Source: Marinicella sp. (GTDB lineage: Bacteria > Pseudomonadota > Gammaproteobacteria > Xanthomonadales > Marinicellaceae). Taken from it: a stretch of 64,000 bases of DNA. The notes beneath the pieces are model-generated. The model made no database searches. It saw nothing but the letters and a program-made list of their open reading frames with translations, and was not told where the DNA came from. Every line of letters starts with the position of its first letter. The stretch's first letter is position 1. The stretch lies in assembly GCA_028284365.1 (NCBI GenBank), contig JANQRW010000042.1:60468-124467 (forward strand), written 5' to 3'. Made by a program: the position numbers and the translations under genes. This document shows, in pieces, positions 27,013 to 36,786 of this stretch.

Positions 27013-27801
27013 ATGACTTTACCAAAAATACTACTAATAATAGCTGTTTTCACATTGTATGGGTGTAATGAAACGCGTTCGCCTGTAATATCAGCTATTG
27101 CCCATGCAGGTGGTGGGATTGATGGCAAAACCTATACCAACTCCTTCAAGGCGTTGGATTCCAATTATGCCAGAGGATATGAATTATTTGAAATTGACTT
27201 TGTCTGGACCAGTGATGAACATTTGGTTTGTTTACATGATTGGGACAGAACCCCTAAATGGCTTTTAGATTACCATGATGAAAAACCCTTAACCCTGGCT
27301 GAGTTCAATCAATTAGAACACCCCAAACTCAGGCTAAAACCTTGCAATTTGGATAGTTTGAATCAATGGTTAATTGATCACCCCAAAGCATTTGTAGTTA
27401 CGGATATCAAAGGAGCCAATATCAAAGGATTACAACTGATAAAAACCAAAATCAAAGATGCCGAAATCAGGGTGATTCCGCAAATTTATATTCCAAAACA
27501 GTATCAACCCACCAAAGACCTGGGCTATCAATTCGTTATTTGGACCTTGTATGGTTTTCCAGGTGATAACGATGCGGTGGTTGAGACATATAAAAATATG
27601 GATTTATTCGCCATCACCATGCCGCAACACAGAGCCAAAGAGGGTTTGGCTAAAATGTTGATCAATCCTGAAATTCCAACTTATGTGCACACCATCAACA
27701 AATTAGATGTGGCCAAGGATTACCAACAAACATATGGCATCACTTCTGTGTATACTGATTTTCTAGAGAAAGACTTAAGTGCCCCTAAAACTACAGAATA
27801 A
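27013..27801 (+). CDS. Glycerophosphodiester phosphodiesterase-like lipoprotein
   Basis: 262 residues. The lipobox LYGC puts the lipidated Cys at 18. The TIM-barrel phosphodiesterase core is recognisable: His31 (AHAGGG), Glu60 and Asp62 (FEIDFVWTSD), His75 (LHDWDRT). The usual HRG is HAGG and the usual PENT is YTNS, so this belongs to a divergent branch and its substrate may not be a glycerophosphodiester. Membrane-anchored outside the cytoplasm. It is monocistronic, ends in a strong hairpin, and lies within a segment bounded by 142-bp direct repeats. Confidence 0.82.
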   Translation: MTLPKILLIIAVFTLYGCNETRSPVISAIAHAGGGIDGKTYTNSFKALDSNYARGYELFEIDFVWTSDEHLVCLHDWDRTPKWLLDYHDEKPLTLAEFNQLEHPKLRLKPCNLDSLNQWLIDHPKAFVVTDIKGANIKGLQLIKTKIKDAEIRVIPQIYIPKQYQPTKDLGYQFVIWTLYGFPGDNDAVVETYKNMDLFAITMPQHRAKEGLAKMLINPEIPTYVHTINKLDVAKDYQQTYGITSVYTDFLEKDLSAPKTTE

Positions 27802-27805
27802 CTAA

Positions 27806-27831
27806 CAAGAGGCTCAATACTGAGCCTCTTG
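27806..27831. terminator. Hairpin between convergent frames
   Basis: A perfect 11-bp stem with a four-base loop (CAAGAGGCTCA, ATAC, TGAGCCTCTTG) lies five bases after the phosphodiesterase stop and 13 bases before the end of the converging fragment. Neither side has a long T-run, so termination may be partial; it could serve both strands. Confidence 0.7.
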
Positions 27832-27843
27832 ATTGCTGTGTGC

Positions 27844-28314
27844 CTAGTTTAATAAGCGTGGGTTTCTATACTGAGAGTACTGATTAACGTTAACATCTTC
27901 ATCACCAGCAAAAATCATATAATTCACAGTACCAGTGAAGGTTTGCCCCACCGGAATGGTATAAGTTACCCAACCTGCACCCGTATAATTGGCATGGGTG
28001 ATGCCTTCTTGCCAATTTTGGGTTCCATGCACCTGCCAACCTCTGTTTTGTGCTGGAACGGTCAACCAGTTAGCAAAACCAATGCCATTGATTTCTGGTT
28101 CTTGAGCAGTTGATTTACACTCAAATTGCAAGACTGTATTGGGAGTGATGTTGTAAGAATAGCTGATCGCCTTCCAGGTATTACCAGTCAATGTCAAAGT
28201 GTCACCAGAACTGTTAACTGAATATTCATTTGGCTCCACATCCTGGCCACCTGCACTGAGCACCTCTTTGCCCATGAATAATTGAGCTGGAGTAACATCT
28301 AAATTATAATTGAG
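27844..28314 (-). pseudogene. Orphan C-terminal secreted-protein domain (truncated gene)
   Basis: The open frame begins directly after a stop in the palindromic repeat and runs about 156 codons; the first ATG (28275) leaves 143 residues. No signal peptide or N-terminal domain is present. The sequence (LTGNTWKAISYSYNITPNTVLQ..., INGIGF, GWQVHGTQNW, IPVGQTFTGTVNYMIFAGDED) aligns with residues 697-843 of the matrixin-like protease at 20458-23421. I take it as the tail of a secreted enzyme whose front was lost when the repeat-bounded segment formed. This beta-sandwich module occurs at the ends of secreted enzymes of marine bacteria and may bind polymers. Confidence 0.75.
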
Positions 28315-28449
28315 TCACAAGCTCAAAAAATAATGAGCTCGTGACTACCGAATTTCACATTACCTGGGACAAACATAGGTGTTAACTATGGGTCTGGTTA
28401 TGGGTTCAATACTATACTCGCCAGCGCCATAAGCACTGTCATTTGCGGT
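28308..28449. repeat. 142-bp direct repeat, right copy (contains palindromic repeat copy C)
   Basis: One base differs from 26766-26907. It spans the last 90 bases of the M14 carboxypeptidase gene plus 52 bases beyond, including the 13-base-arm palindrome also seen at 24283-24332. Upstream of the shared block this copy matches copy A (TCTAAATTA then AATTGAG) better than copy B, suggesting that the palindrome here is the older insertion and the block at 26766 the duplicate. Confidence 0.95.
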
Positions 28450-30999
28450 GTATTTAAAAGTACCTGTTGTGCATTGTAAATTCACTTCAATACTGCCCCA
28501 ATTTGAGAACTGTAAATCATTTGGGTTGAACTCAGGTCCAAAAGGTGTTCCCTGGGTAACTTCCAGAACTTGGTTGAAGATGAACTGTATGTTGTCGTCT
28601 GTTTCATTGATTTCACTGTCTGAACCGATAAACCATTTCTGATTTCCTTCAAGGTCATAAGAGTACCAGAGAATAACAGCATTGCCATTGATGGCCTCTT
28701 GGATATGAAATCCTTCACCGTTTCGTTCTGGGTTATACCAAGACCCAACCACACTGGCTGCATTTAGTACGTCAATGGGTAAAACCAGACTTTGATCTGA
28801 TGGTGAGGACATTCCACTTGGATATGTTATGGGTTCCAGATCGGTTCGAAATTTTTGACCATCAGGGGCAGTGTATTTCATCTTGCCGCGTTGTATCCAC
28901 AAGGTTTCATCGGTAGGGCCAAAGGCAAAGTTGGCTGCTTCAAATATCATTTCAACGGAGCCATTGGGAGAGAACTGGACATCATCCGGATTGAATTGGT
29001 TGCCAAAGATGCCACCAGTGCTGTTAAGCAGCTCAGGAATCCGCACTGCATTTTCAGCCATCAATGGATGGGTGCCTGTCATCCATTGATCATTACCGTT
29101 CTCATCAAAGGTATACCATTGTACCAAAACATTGTCATTGCCTAGCGTTTCAAAGTTGAACCCTTCACCATTGCGGGCTGCGTCGAAATACAAAGCTGTT
29201 TGAGGTTTTTGCATTCGGCTGTTGGTAGAGGTTTGGTTGTTCACCACAGTCTTGATTGTGGTATCGATACCGCCATTTATTGACATGTTGCCATTGGCAT
29301 CTTCATAGTTTTGCCATTGGCCACCAGACCAGGTAACAATGGTTGCTGGGTTGGCGTCTAGAGCTTGACCGACCATGTCGGTGGTGATGATACGCCAGGT
29401 TATGTCAGCATCGTCGCTGCTGTTGATAGAGGTATCAATATTAAAATCAATGACGTAGGTATCATCTTGGTAATACTGATAAGACTCCCAAGAATTTTGT
29501 TTCTCGCTAAGCCATCTGGCGTTTGACAGGTTTAATTCAATGTCAGTGCCATCGTCCTTGGCTCCGAAAATAAAAGGTTCCAGGCTAATGTTTTGGCCTT
29601 GTAAGTTTTTGACAGCACCAGATTCATCTCGGTACCTCATGGGTTTGTCAAAACTTAAAACCATAGAATAATCATGCCCTGCCAGTATGTCATCAAATTG
29701 GTGTTTATATAATTCACGTTCTGTTGAATTGATGATGTCCCATTCAGCATCGAACACGATGGCATTGGTATCGGTATCAATGATCTGTAAACGGGTTATG
29801 GAAGGTGGTCCGGCTTGACCATACCATGCCACCATAAATGACTTGGCCAACTGCTCTCTGACTCGCTTGATTTCTGACTCTGGTAAGATAAAACCATCAT
29901 GGCCGTTGTTAGCGAATCCACCATAATCTGCTCCCACCCCTGGTAGGTTTGGGTGGGCATCCGGATTTAAAGTGCCCGAAGGTTCTATTTCTAAAGTCCA
30001 AGAAGGTATTAGGTAAGTTAATTGGAAGTATTCATCAGTAGAACCAATACCAAAACCAGGCCTGGTAAAAGCAGAACGATCAACATAGACTTTCCCAGCA
30101 GGGTAGGCACTGTGATGACTGGTGAAGTCAGCCAATACTCGCGACTGTAGGTTGTTTAAGTTATTGTTAGACGATCTGTTGGCAAAATGAACCTGTGAGA
30201 AAGAGTGGACATCAGTGTATATTCTGAATTGGTCAGCATCGACCAAATCAGCTGCCACAAGTCGGGCTTGGGTCTCAGGTTCAGAGTGTACAGATGATCC
30301 ATGGTAGACGATAGATGTTGGGTCGTTTGAAGAGGCTGTACTGGATGCCCAATAAGGGTCATTGTTTCGGTTTAAATCAACACCATTTAAAAAATCATTT
30401 TGGGTATTCAGATCTTCATCAGTGTTCAATAGGTTTTTACGCCTCATCCGGCCATCGCGTGGTCCAATGGTATTGGAGTACCAGTTTTGAGTTGGGTAGC
30501 GTTGTGTTTGTAAGAAACCATCGATGTTGTTACTGGGTATGGTAATAATGGTGGTGTTTTCTAACAGGTACTGGTAGAAAGAGTTATCGCCTGAGTTATC
30601 GTGAAAATCAGTAATAATTTGAGTCAGTGTTTCTGGAGATTGCCATTCACGTGCATGGATGCCACCATTAGCCATCATGGCGCCTTCTTTGACACCGTAT
30701 TTGGTTACATTATCGTCATCGCTGAGTAAGTAAGCCCAAATGTCACGATCATAGTGAGTTTTTCCAACGATATGACCGGTGATGTAGTCATTGTTTAAGG
30801 CCATGGACTGGTGTTTAGCGAATAATCCATCATAAGTCCTGAAACCGTCAAATGGCTCAGGCGTATCAACAGGAATAGGAACTGGGTAGCCCAAACCAAG
30901 TACACCATTTTGTTCAGTCCATGAAGTGATGCTTTGGGCATGGATGTCAACTGCTGACGTAAGTAAAGCACCTAATAGAATACAATTACTCTTTTTCAT
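28360..30999 (-). CDS. Large secreted M14 zinc carboxypeptidase with two C-terminal repeat modules
   Basis: 879 residues from ATG 30999 (GGAG eight bases upstream; a start 30 bases earlier is unlikely). Signal peptide about 1-22. The M14 domain shows GGIHAREWQSPE (zinc His and Glu), GVDLNRNNDPYW, DVHSFSQ (third zinc ligand) and WTLEIEPSG (catalytic Glu). The C-terminus has two copies of a module of about 120 residues starting FDAARNGEGFNFE and YNPERNGEGFHIQ, a repeat type common on secreted proteases of Lysobacterales-like bacteria. It would trim C-terminal residues of extracellular peptides. ATGA overlap couples it to the preceding gene. Confidence 0.9.
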   Translation of the reverse strand: MKKSNCILLGALLTSAVDIHAQSITSWTEQNGVLGLGYPVPIPVDTPEPFDGFRTYDGLFAKHQSMALNNDYITGHIVGKTHYDRDIWAYLLSDDDNVTKYGVKEGAMMANGGIHAREWQSPETLTQIITDFHDNSGDNSFYQYLLENTTIITIPSNNIDGFLQTQRYPTQNWYSNTIGPRDGRMRRKNLLNTDEDLNTQNDFLNGVDLNRNNDPYWASSTASSNDPTSIVYHGSSVHSEPETQARLVAADLVDADQFRIYTDVHSFSQVHFANRSSNNNLNNLQSRVLADFTSHHSAYPAGKVYVDRSAFTRPGFGIGSTDEYFQLTYLIPSWTLEIEPSGTLNPDAHPNLPGVGADYGGFANNGHDGFILPESEIKRVREQLAKSFMVAWYGQAGPPSITRLQIIDTDTNAIVFDAEWDIINSTERELYKHQFDDILAGHDYSMVLSFDKPMRYRDESGAVKNLQGQNISLEPFIFGAKDDGTDIELNLSNARWLSEKQNSWESYQYYQDDTYVIDFNIDTSINSSDDADITWRIITTDMVGQALDANPATIVTWSGGQWQNYEDANGNMSINGGIDTTIKTVVNNQTSTNSRMQKPQTALYFDAARNGEGFNFETLGNDNVLVQWYTFDENGNDQWMTGTHPLMAENAVRIPELLNSTGGIFGNQFNPDDVQFSPNGSVEMIFEAANFAFGPTDETLWIQRGKMKYTAPDGQKFRTDLEPITYPSGMSSPSDQSLVLPIDVLNAASVVGSWYNPERNGEGFHIQEAINGNAVILWYSYDLEGNQKWFIGSDSEINETDDNIQFIFNQVLEVTQGTPFGPEFNPNDLQFSNWGSIEVNLQCTTGTFKYTANDSAYGAGEYSIEPITRPIVNTYVCPR

Positions 31000-32087
31000 G
31001 GTCGTTCTCCTGCAAAGGATTTGAGCCATTTGCTGGCAACGGAATCTTTAGTCATGTGTGATTTTATGTCCTGTAAAATCACCTTGGCAGATGCTGACTG
31101 ACTTAATTTTAAAGCCAACAAGATGTGATTCTTAGCGAACAGGTTGTCTGTTTTTAAGTATTGTTGTTGCATTTGTTCATGCAGTTTCCTGTCATTAATT
31201 TGACTTAAGGCAAACGCAGCATTTTCTGCCAGATCTTTATCGCTGACTTTTTCTAGTAAGAATGACTGAACTTGTTGATCACTTCCAAATTGAGCCAATA
31301 ATGCAGTGCTGAATTTCATGTCATTGCTGTCTTGTGCTGCTGTTAATATGATGCTTTTGGCAGCATCATGGCTGATGTGGTCGGGTAGTTTGCGCAAGGT
31401 GTATTCACGGATTGATTGCTGTTCAGATGCCAGTGCTTTTTGTAATAATTGGTGGTTACCTAAAAGCAAACCCACGAAGCTATAAAGTCGATCTATCTCG
31501 GTCTCGTTTTTGGTATTTCTGATTAAGTGTTGAGCCAACTGTTGTTTTTTGTTGGTGGGTAAGGCAGTTATGCTATTTTTTAGCCCCAGCCAGCCAGGTC
31601 GACTGCCTGATGCTATCAGGATTTTGGAGGCTGCTATGCCATCAGCAATACTTTTGTTGAATAGTTGGCTGAAACGCTGTTCTGTTTTGTATGCGACCCA
31701 AATGTTTTCGATGCCATGTGCTTTGCTTCTGATGTTAAAAATAGCCACTGGTGAATGGCCTTCATCAGGTGCTCGCGTGGCCTCAATTTGATAATCTTTC
31801 ATCTGATCAACAAATTTTTGAAAAAAGGCCTGTGGTGGTTGGGTTGATATTTCGGTCAGTAAGCTGTGCAGTAAATACTCTCGTTCTAAAGGGTCTAAAT
31901 CTGCTTTTAATAAATCATTTACCACCTGGTTTGGGTTTTTGCTGGTGAAGTATTGGCTGATAAAGTCAGCAGATGCTTGGGTGGTTTTTGGGTACAACAA
32001 TTGTTGTCGAATTTCAAAATCGTCATAAACAACGGCGGCAGCCCAACCACTGCTTAATAAGCTCAGAATCAGGATTGCTTTTTTCAT
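30996..32087 (-). CDS. Exported helical-repeat protein coupled to the M14 carboxypeptidase
   Basis: 363 residues from ATG 32087 (GGAAGC upstream; earlier in-frame ATG gives an implausible tail). Signal peptide of about 17 residues (MKKAILILSLLSSGWAA). From about residue 150 on the chain is a series of paired helices of HEAT-like spacing (LLQKALASEQQSIREYTL, AENAAFALSQINDRKL). No catalytic motif is visible. Its stop overlaps the carboxypeptidase ATG (ATGA), implying a fixed-ratio partner such as a folding factor, inhibitor or substrate adaptor. I do not recognise a named family. Confidence 0.7.
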   Translation of the reverse strand: MKKAILILSLLSSGWAAAVVYDDFEIRQQLLYPKTTQASADFISQYFTSKNPNQVVNDLLKADLDPLEREYLLHSLLTEISTQPPQAFFQKFVDQMKDYQIEATRAPDEGHSPVAIFNIRSKAHGIENIWVAYKTEQRFSQLFNKSIADGIAASKILIASGSRPGWLGLKNSITALPTNKKQQLAQHLIRNTKNETEIDRLYSFVGLLLGNHQLLQKALASEQQSIREYTLRKLPDHISHDAAKSIILTAAQDSNDMKFSTALLAQFGSDQQVQSFLLEKVSDKDLAENAAFALSQINDRKLHEQMQQQYLKTDNLFAKNHILLALKLSQSASAKVILQDIKSHMTKDSVASKWLKSFAGERP

Positions 32088-32256
32088 GATTGCTTCCAGT
32101 TTGTTCACGCAATTATAATAAACGATATGTTTCGTATAATCAATCCTGCCATGCACCTAATCCATACCACTTAACTTTTGGTACTTTTGTTGTTAATCGG
32201 GTATCACATTATTGATGTTGCAATGTTAAAATTGATTTTTTTCGATTGAAATTTTT

Positions 32257-34497
32257 ATGACGCAGTCCATGGATTTTGAAACCATCTCAATGGGTGAATA
32301 TGCTGAGCGTTCATATTTGGATTATTCCATGTATGTGGTCTTGGATCGGGCTTTACCGTTTGTCGGTGATGGTCTGAAGCCAGTACAGCGGCGCATTGTT
32401 TACGCAATGAGCGAGTTGGGTTTATCAGCGCAATCAAAGCATAAAAAATCTGCCAGAACTATAGGCGATGTGATTGGTAAGTTTCACCCGCATGGTGATT
32501 CAGCTTGTTACGAAGCCATGGTGCTGATGGCCCAGTCATTTTCATACCGTTATCCTTTGGTTGATGGACAAGGTAACTTTGGCTCACCTGATGATCCAAA
32601 ATCATTCGCAGCAATGCGTTACACCGAATCTCGGCTGACACCTTATGCCAAAACACTTCTTTCTGAACTGCCACATGGTACGGTGGAATGGGGTCCTAAT
32701 TTCGATGGCACCATGGAAGAACCTTTGTGGTTGCCAGCACGATTACCGAATGTATTGCTTAACGGTGCTTCTGGAATTGCTGTTGGTATGGCGACAGATG
32801 TACCTCCACATAACCTGACTGAAGTGGCCCAGGCAACTTTGCATTTATTAGACAATCCCAGTGCCGAAGTGGCAGATTTGTGCGAATTCATCCAAGCGCC
32901 GGATTACCCAACTCAGGCTGAAATCATTACGACTAAAGAAGACATCATTAAAATGTATGAGACTGGTCATGGTGGTATCCGCATGCGAGCTGTGTATGAG
33001 CGAGAGGGTAATGACATCATTATCACAGCTTTGCCGCACCAAGCCTCTGGCAGTAAAATTCTGGATCAAATTGCAACACAGATGAGGGCTAAAAAATTAC
33101 CGATGGTTAACGATTTACGTGATGAGTCAGATCATGAAAATCCTGTCAGACTGGTTATTGCGGCACGTTCAAACCGAATTGATTTTGATGCTTTGATGCT
33201 GCATTTGTTCTCGACCACTGATTTGGAAAAAACTTATAAGGCCAATTTCAACGTGATCGGACTTGATCGACGTCCGCAGGTCAAAGATTTGAAAATGATC
33301 TTAAAAGAGTGGTTGCGTTTCAGAACGGAAACAGTGCGCCGCCGTTTACAATTTAGATTGGATAAAGTAGATGCCCGTTTACATATTCTTCAAGGTTTGT
33401 TGATTGCCTACTTGGATTTAGATGAAGTCATTCGCATCATTCGTGAGGAAGATCAACCCAAAGCTGAGTTAATCAAAACTTTTAAATTATCTGAGATTCA
33501 GGCCGATGCCATTTTGGACACTCGTTTGCGTAATTTGGCACGTTTGGAAGAGATGAAAATTCGCACTGAACAAATTGAATTACAGGCTGAAAAAGACGAA
33601 ATCGAAGGCATTTTACTCTCCCGAGCCAGAATGAAAACCTTGATTCGTAATGAGCTTAAAGCCGATATGGAGCAATACGGTGATGAACGCAAAACACAAC
33701 TGGCAGAACGTGAAGCAGCACAGGTTTTCGATGAAACCAAACTGGTTCCCAGTGAACCTAATACCATTATTTTATCTGCAGCCGGTTGGGTGAGGGCTGC
33801 CAAAGGTCATGACATTGATCCAATCAGTTTGAATTACAAAGCGGGTGATGAGTACAAGGATCATGCCCATGGTCGCAGTAATTTAACTTCAGTTTTCTTA
33901 TCGTCTGATGGTAGGGCATTCAGTTTAGCGACCCATACTTTGCCTTCCGCGCGAGGCCAGGGTGAACCATTAACCACTAAGTTTAATTTCAAAAATAACC
34001 TGCTGCCGATATCCGTGACTTGTCAATTACCTAACGCCAGGTTGTTGATGTGTTCAGATGCTGGGTATGGTTACCATGGTGTGATGGAAAACCTGTACAG
34101 TAAAATGAAGGCGGGTAAGCATGTACTGAGTGTGCCCAAAGGCTTCAGTGCGATGAAGCCGACCTGGATTGAAAAACTGCCCGATGCACATGTGGTTTGT
34201 ATCACCAGTGCTGGTTATATGTTGGTGTTTCCACTGGAAGAGTTACCCGAATTGGCCAAAGGTAAAGGTAATAAGTTAATTAATATACCTGCCAAACGCT
34301 TGAAATCTGGTGAAGAGAAACTGGCTGCAACCTTAGCCATTACCCCGAATGATTCATTCTTGATTCATGCTGGAGCCAGATACATTCGTTTTAAATGGAA
34401 AGACCTGGTGAATTATGTCGGTTCGCGTGCCAAACGTGGTTTGGTACTGCCACAGGGGTTCCGCAATGTTGATAGAGTAGAACTTGAGAGAGATTAA
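32257..34497 (+). CDS. parC: DNA topoisomerase IV subunit A
   Basis: 746 residues, the usual length for ParC, which with ParE decatenates daughter chromosomes. The DNA-cleaving Tyr122 lies in [14 protein letters not shown], preceded by the quinolone-determining region [12 protein letters not shown] (about 78-89), with Ser and Glu-like positions S82 and E86. The C-terminal domain of beta-pinwheel type follows from about 500 and lacks the GyrA-box, supporting ParC over GyrA. parE is not adjacent. The gap 32088-32256 should contain divergent promoters. Confidence 0.95.
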   Translation: MTQSMDFETISMGEYAERSYLDYSMYVVLDRALPFVGDGLKPVQRRIVYAMSELGLSAQSKHKKSARTIGDVIGKFHPHGDSACYEAMVLMAQSFSYRYPLVDGQGNFGSPDDPKSFAAMRYTESRLTPYAKTLLSELPHGTVEWGPNFDGTMEEPLWLPARLPNVLLNGASGIAVGMATDVPPHNLTEVAQATLHLLDNPSAEVADLCEFIQAPDYPTQAEIITTKEDIIKMYETGHGGIRMRAVYEREGNDIIITALPHQASGSKILDQIATQMRAKKLPMVNDLRDESDHENPVRLVIAARSNRIDFDALMLHLFSTTDLEKTYKANFNVIGLDRRPQVKDLKMILKEWLRFRTETVRRRLQFRLDKVDARLHILQGLLIAYLDLDEVIRIIREEDQPKAELIKTFKLSEIQADAILDTRLRNLARLEEMKIRTEQIELQAEKDEIEGILLSRARMKTLIRNELKADMEQYGDERKTQLAEREAAQVFDETKLVPSEPNTIILSAAGWVRAAKGHDIDPISLNYKAGDEYKDHAHGRSNLTSVFLSSDGRAFSLATHTLPSARGQGEPLTTKFNFKNNLLPISVTCQLPNARLLMCSDAGYGYHGVMENLYSKMKAGKHVLSVPKGFSAMKPTWIEKLPDAHVVCITSAGYMLVFPLEELPELAKGKGNKLINIPAKRLKSGEEKLAATLAITPNDSFLIHAGARYIRFKWKDLVNYVGSRAKRGLVLPQGFRNVDRVELERD

Positions 34498-35296
34498 GTT
34501 TATATTGCTGCTCATTATTTTGTTGGCCAGTGCAGTGGCCACTGCCAGTGTGCCCAGTTTAAATCAGTGTCCTGATATGATTTTTATTGATGGTGTTGAA
34601 AATAATTCATCACCATCAAATGGAATGGGAGGCAGTTATCCAGGTGCCGGCATGCGGACAATCAATGGGAATAATACTTACTATTACTATATTCCAAACA
34701 GTTATCAACCCAGTCAGCCTATACCTTTGATGGTGGTCTGGCATGGTGCTGCAGGAGCAGGAAATGCCCCCGCTGCGGCTGAGAATATGCGTGATTTTTG
34801 GCAGAGTGAAGCAGAGTTATATGGCTTCATTGTTGTCGCTCAGGTTGCTACTGGCTCGTCTGGTGGTTGGGTGCCTAATGTGGATGCAGCTCGATTGGGA
34901 GATATCATTGATGACATTGATGCCCGGTATAACATTGAAACCACTCGCAAATACATCTGGGGGTTTTCAGCTGGTGGGTTTGTGGCTCATGCCATTGCGC
35001 TGAACAATGCAGATTACTTTGCTGCTTATGCAGTTAGCGGGGCACATTTGGGTTATGCGCTCAGTGCGGGTTATCCACCTTCAGGAGCCAGTCGTCAATT
35101 ACCCGTATATATTTCTGTTGGGCTGCAAGACAGCCATTACACTGCTGCTGAAAATGATTTGTCATTGTTTATTAGCAGTGATTGGCAAGTGGATAAGAAT
35201 TTGTGGTTTGAGACCTTCAATGGTGGCCATATATTACTGAACAATTTACCCAGTGAGGCCTGGGATAAAATTTGTATCAGTACAACTTTAGACTGA
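34484..35296 (+). CDS. Exported PHB-depolymerase-like alpha/beta hydrolase
   Basis: 270 residues. The only sensible start upstream of the signal peptide ([19 protein letters not shown]) is TTG at 34484, overlapping parC by 14 bases. The nucleophile motif GFSAGG, an oxyanion-type HGAAGAG after the first strand ([11 protein letters not shown]), an Asp near GLQDSHY and the final His in NGGHIL form a complete serine-hydrolase set typical of esterases of the polyhydroxybutyrate depolymerase/feruloyl esterase type. It should hydrolyse esters outside the cytoplasm. The next gene starts one base after its stop. Confidence 0.8.
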   Translation: MREIKFILLLIILLASAVATASVPSLNQCPDMIFIDGVENNSSPSNGMGGSYPGAGMRTINGNNTYYYYIPNSYQPSQPIPLMVVWHGAAGAGNAPAAAENMRDFWQSEAELYGFIVVAQVATGSSGGWVPNVDAARLGDIIDDIDARYNIETTRKYIWGFSAGGFVAHAIALNNADYFAAYAVSGAHLGYALSAGYPPSGASRQLPVYISVGLQDSHYTAAENDLSLFISSDWQVDKNLWFETFNGGHILLNNLPSEAWDKICISTTLD

Positions 35297-35297
35297 T

Positions 35298-35747
35298 ATG
35301 GCTGATAAAACGACACTCAAAGTGGGGTGGAAAGAATATGCGGCGTTACCTGAGCTTGGAATTGAGTGTATTCATGTGAAAATTGATACAGGAGCCAGGA
35401 CGAGTGCCATTCATGCGGTCAAACATCAGCTTTTTAAGAAAGGACAAGAGCAATGGGTTAAGGTTTATCTTGCTCCATATCAAAATGATGATACCTTGGT
35501 TGTTTGTGAACTGCCAGTCAAGGATCAACGTGTGGTTACCAGTTCAAATGGCCAACAAAGTGAACGCATTGTCATAGAAACAAGCTTAGTTCTGGGGGGA
35601 CTCAAACGTCAAATTGAATTGACTTTATCATCAAGAGACACAATGAGATTCAGGATGTTATTAGGACGCCAGGCGATGCAAGGTTTGGTCGTTGTTCCCA
35701 GCAAGGCGCATTTAACCAATAAAAAAATACCGAGAAAACGTAAATGA
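35298..35747 (+). CDS. rimB: RimB-like retropepsin-fold protease (RimK-associated)
   Basis: 149 residues of the family annotated as 'ATP-dependent zinc protease' (PF05618). The aspartic-protease-like motif is visible at Asp30-Ala33 ([13 protein letters not shown]) and a hydrophobic-hydrophobic-glycine motif (LLGRQAM) lies near the end. In Pseudomonas RimB is encoded with RimK and modulates or processes glutamate-tailed ribosomal protein S6. Here the stop overlaps the rimK start (ATGAGA), so the pair is translationally coupled. Confidence 0.82.
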   Translation: MADKTTLKVGWKEYAALPELGIECIHVKIDTGARTSAIHAVKHQLFKKGQEQWVKVYLAPYQNDDTLVVCELPVKDQRVVTSSNGQQSERIVIETSLVLGGLKRQIELTLSSRDTMRFRMLLGRQAMQGLVVVPSKAHLTNKKIPRKRK

Positions 35748-36649
35748 GAATAGCTATATTATCCAGAAATGCCAAATTATATTCGACCAAAAGGTTGGTC
35801 GAAGCTGCCACCAGTCGTGGTCATGAGGTTAGGGTGCTTGATCATTTGCGCTGCTACATGAATATTTCATCCAGTAATCCCACCTTGCACTACCGTGGTG
35901 AGGATTTGCCTTTGTATGATGCGGTGATTCCACGGATTGGGGCATCGGTAACTTTTTATGGTACTGCGGTTTTGAGACAATTGGAAATGATGGGTGTTTA
36001 TCCTGTTAATGAAAGCGTTGCCATATCACGTTCCAGAGACAAGCTGCGTTCATTACAGTTGTTATCACGCAAAGGCATTGGTATGCCAGTGACAGGGTTT
36101 GCAAACTCTCCCGATGATATTCAGGATTTAATTAAAATGGTTGGTGGAGCACCACTGGTCATCAAGTTGTTAGAGGGAACACAAGGCATTGGTGTGGTGT
36201 TGGCAGAAACCAAAAAGGCAGCTGAATCTGTAATCGAAGCATTCTTGGGTTTGAATGCAAATATCATGGTGCAGGAATTTATTAAAGAAGCTGGAGGTGC
36301 TGATATTCGATGCTTTGTGGTTGGCAACAAAGTTGTGGCGGCTATGAAACGGCAAGGTGCTGAGGGCGAATTCCGTTCTAACCTGCATCGTGGTGGTTCA
36401 GCAACCCTGGTTAAATTGACACCCGCAGAGCGAAAAACAGCAGTCAAAGCAGCACAAATCATGGGTTTAAATGTGGCTGGTGTGGATATCTTGAGAGCCA
36501 ATCGTGGCCCAGTGGTCATGGAAGTTAACTCTTCACCTGGTTTAGAGGGCATTGAAAAAGCCACTGGCAAGGATGTGGCTGGCCTGATTATTGAATGCAT
36601 TGAAAAGCATGCCAAACCACATCGCACCAGAACCAAAGGCAAAGGTTAA
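35744..36649 (+). CDS. rimK: Ribosomal protein S6 glutamate ligase
   Basis: 301 residues, normal for RimK, an ATP-grasp enzyme that adds glutamates to the C-terminus of ribosomal protein S6. The ATP-grasp elements are intact: [32 protein letters not shown], and the metal-binding [17 protein letters not shown]. It overlaps the rimB-like gene. The stop is followed immediately by a 21-base piece of a dispersed repeat. Confidence 0.94.
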   Translation: MRIAILSRNAKLYSTKRLVEAATSRGHEVRVLDHLRCYMNISSSNPTLHYRGEDLPLYDAVIPRIGASVTFYGTAVLRQLEMMGVYPVNESVAISRSRDKLRSLQLLSRKGIGMPVTGFANSPDDIQDLIKMVGGAPLVIKLLEGTQGIGVVLAETKKAAESVIEAFLGLNANIMVQEFIKEAGGADIRCFVVGNKVVAAMKRQGAEGEFRSNLHRGGSATLVKLTPAERKTAVKAAQIMGLNVAGVDILRANRGPVVMEVNSSPGLEGIEKATGKDVAGLIIECIEKHAKPHRTRTKGKG

Positions 36650-36670
36650 AAAGGAATGTCTTTGGGTCTT
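36650..36670 (+). repeat. Terminal 21 bases of the dispersed repeat, copy R3
   Basis: Identical to 63902-63922 over 21 bases (AAAGGAATGTCTTTGGGTCTT), then the sequences diverge. It starts at the base after the rimK stop. No terminator or frame is visible in the 137-base gap to truD. Confidence 0.7.
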
Positions 36671-36786
36671 AACCGTGGGCTAAATCAAAAACAGCCATTT
36701 CAACGCAAACCGAGTGCTTGATGAAAATAATAATCAGATGCGACTGAAACCTGTTAAAGGTGGAAAGTCACATGTGAAAATTAGTT

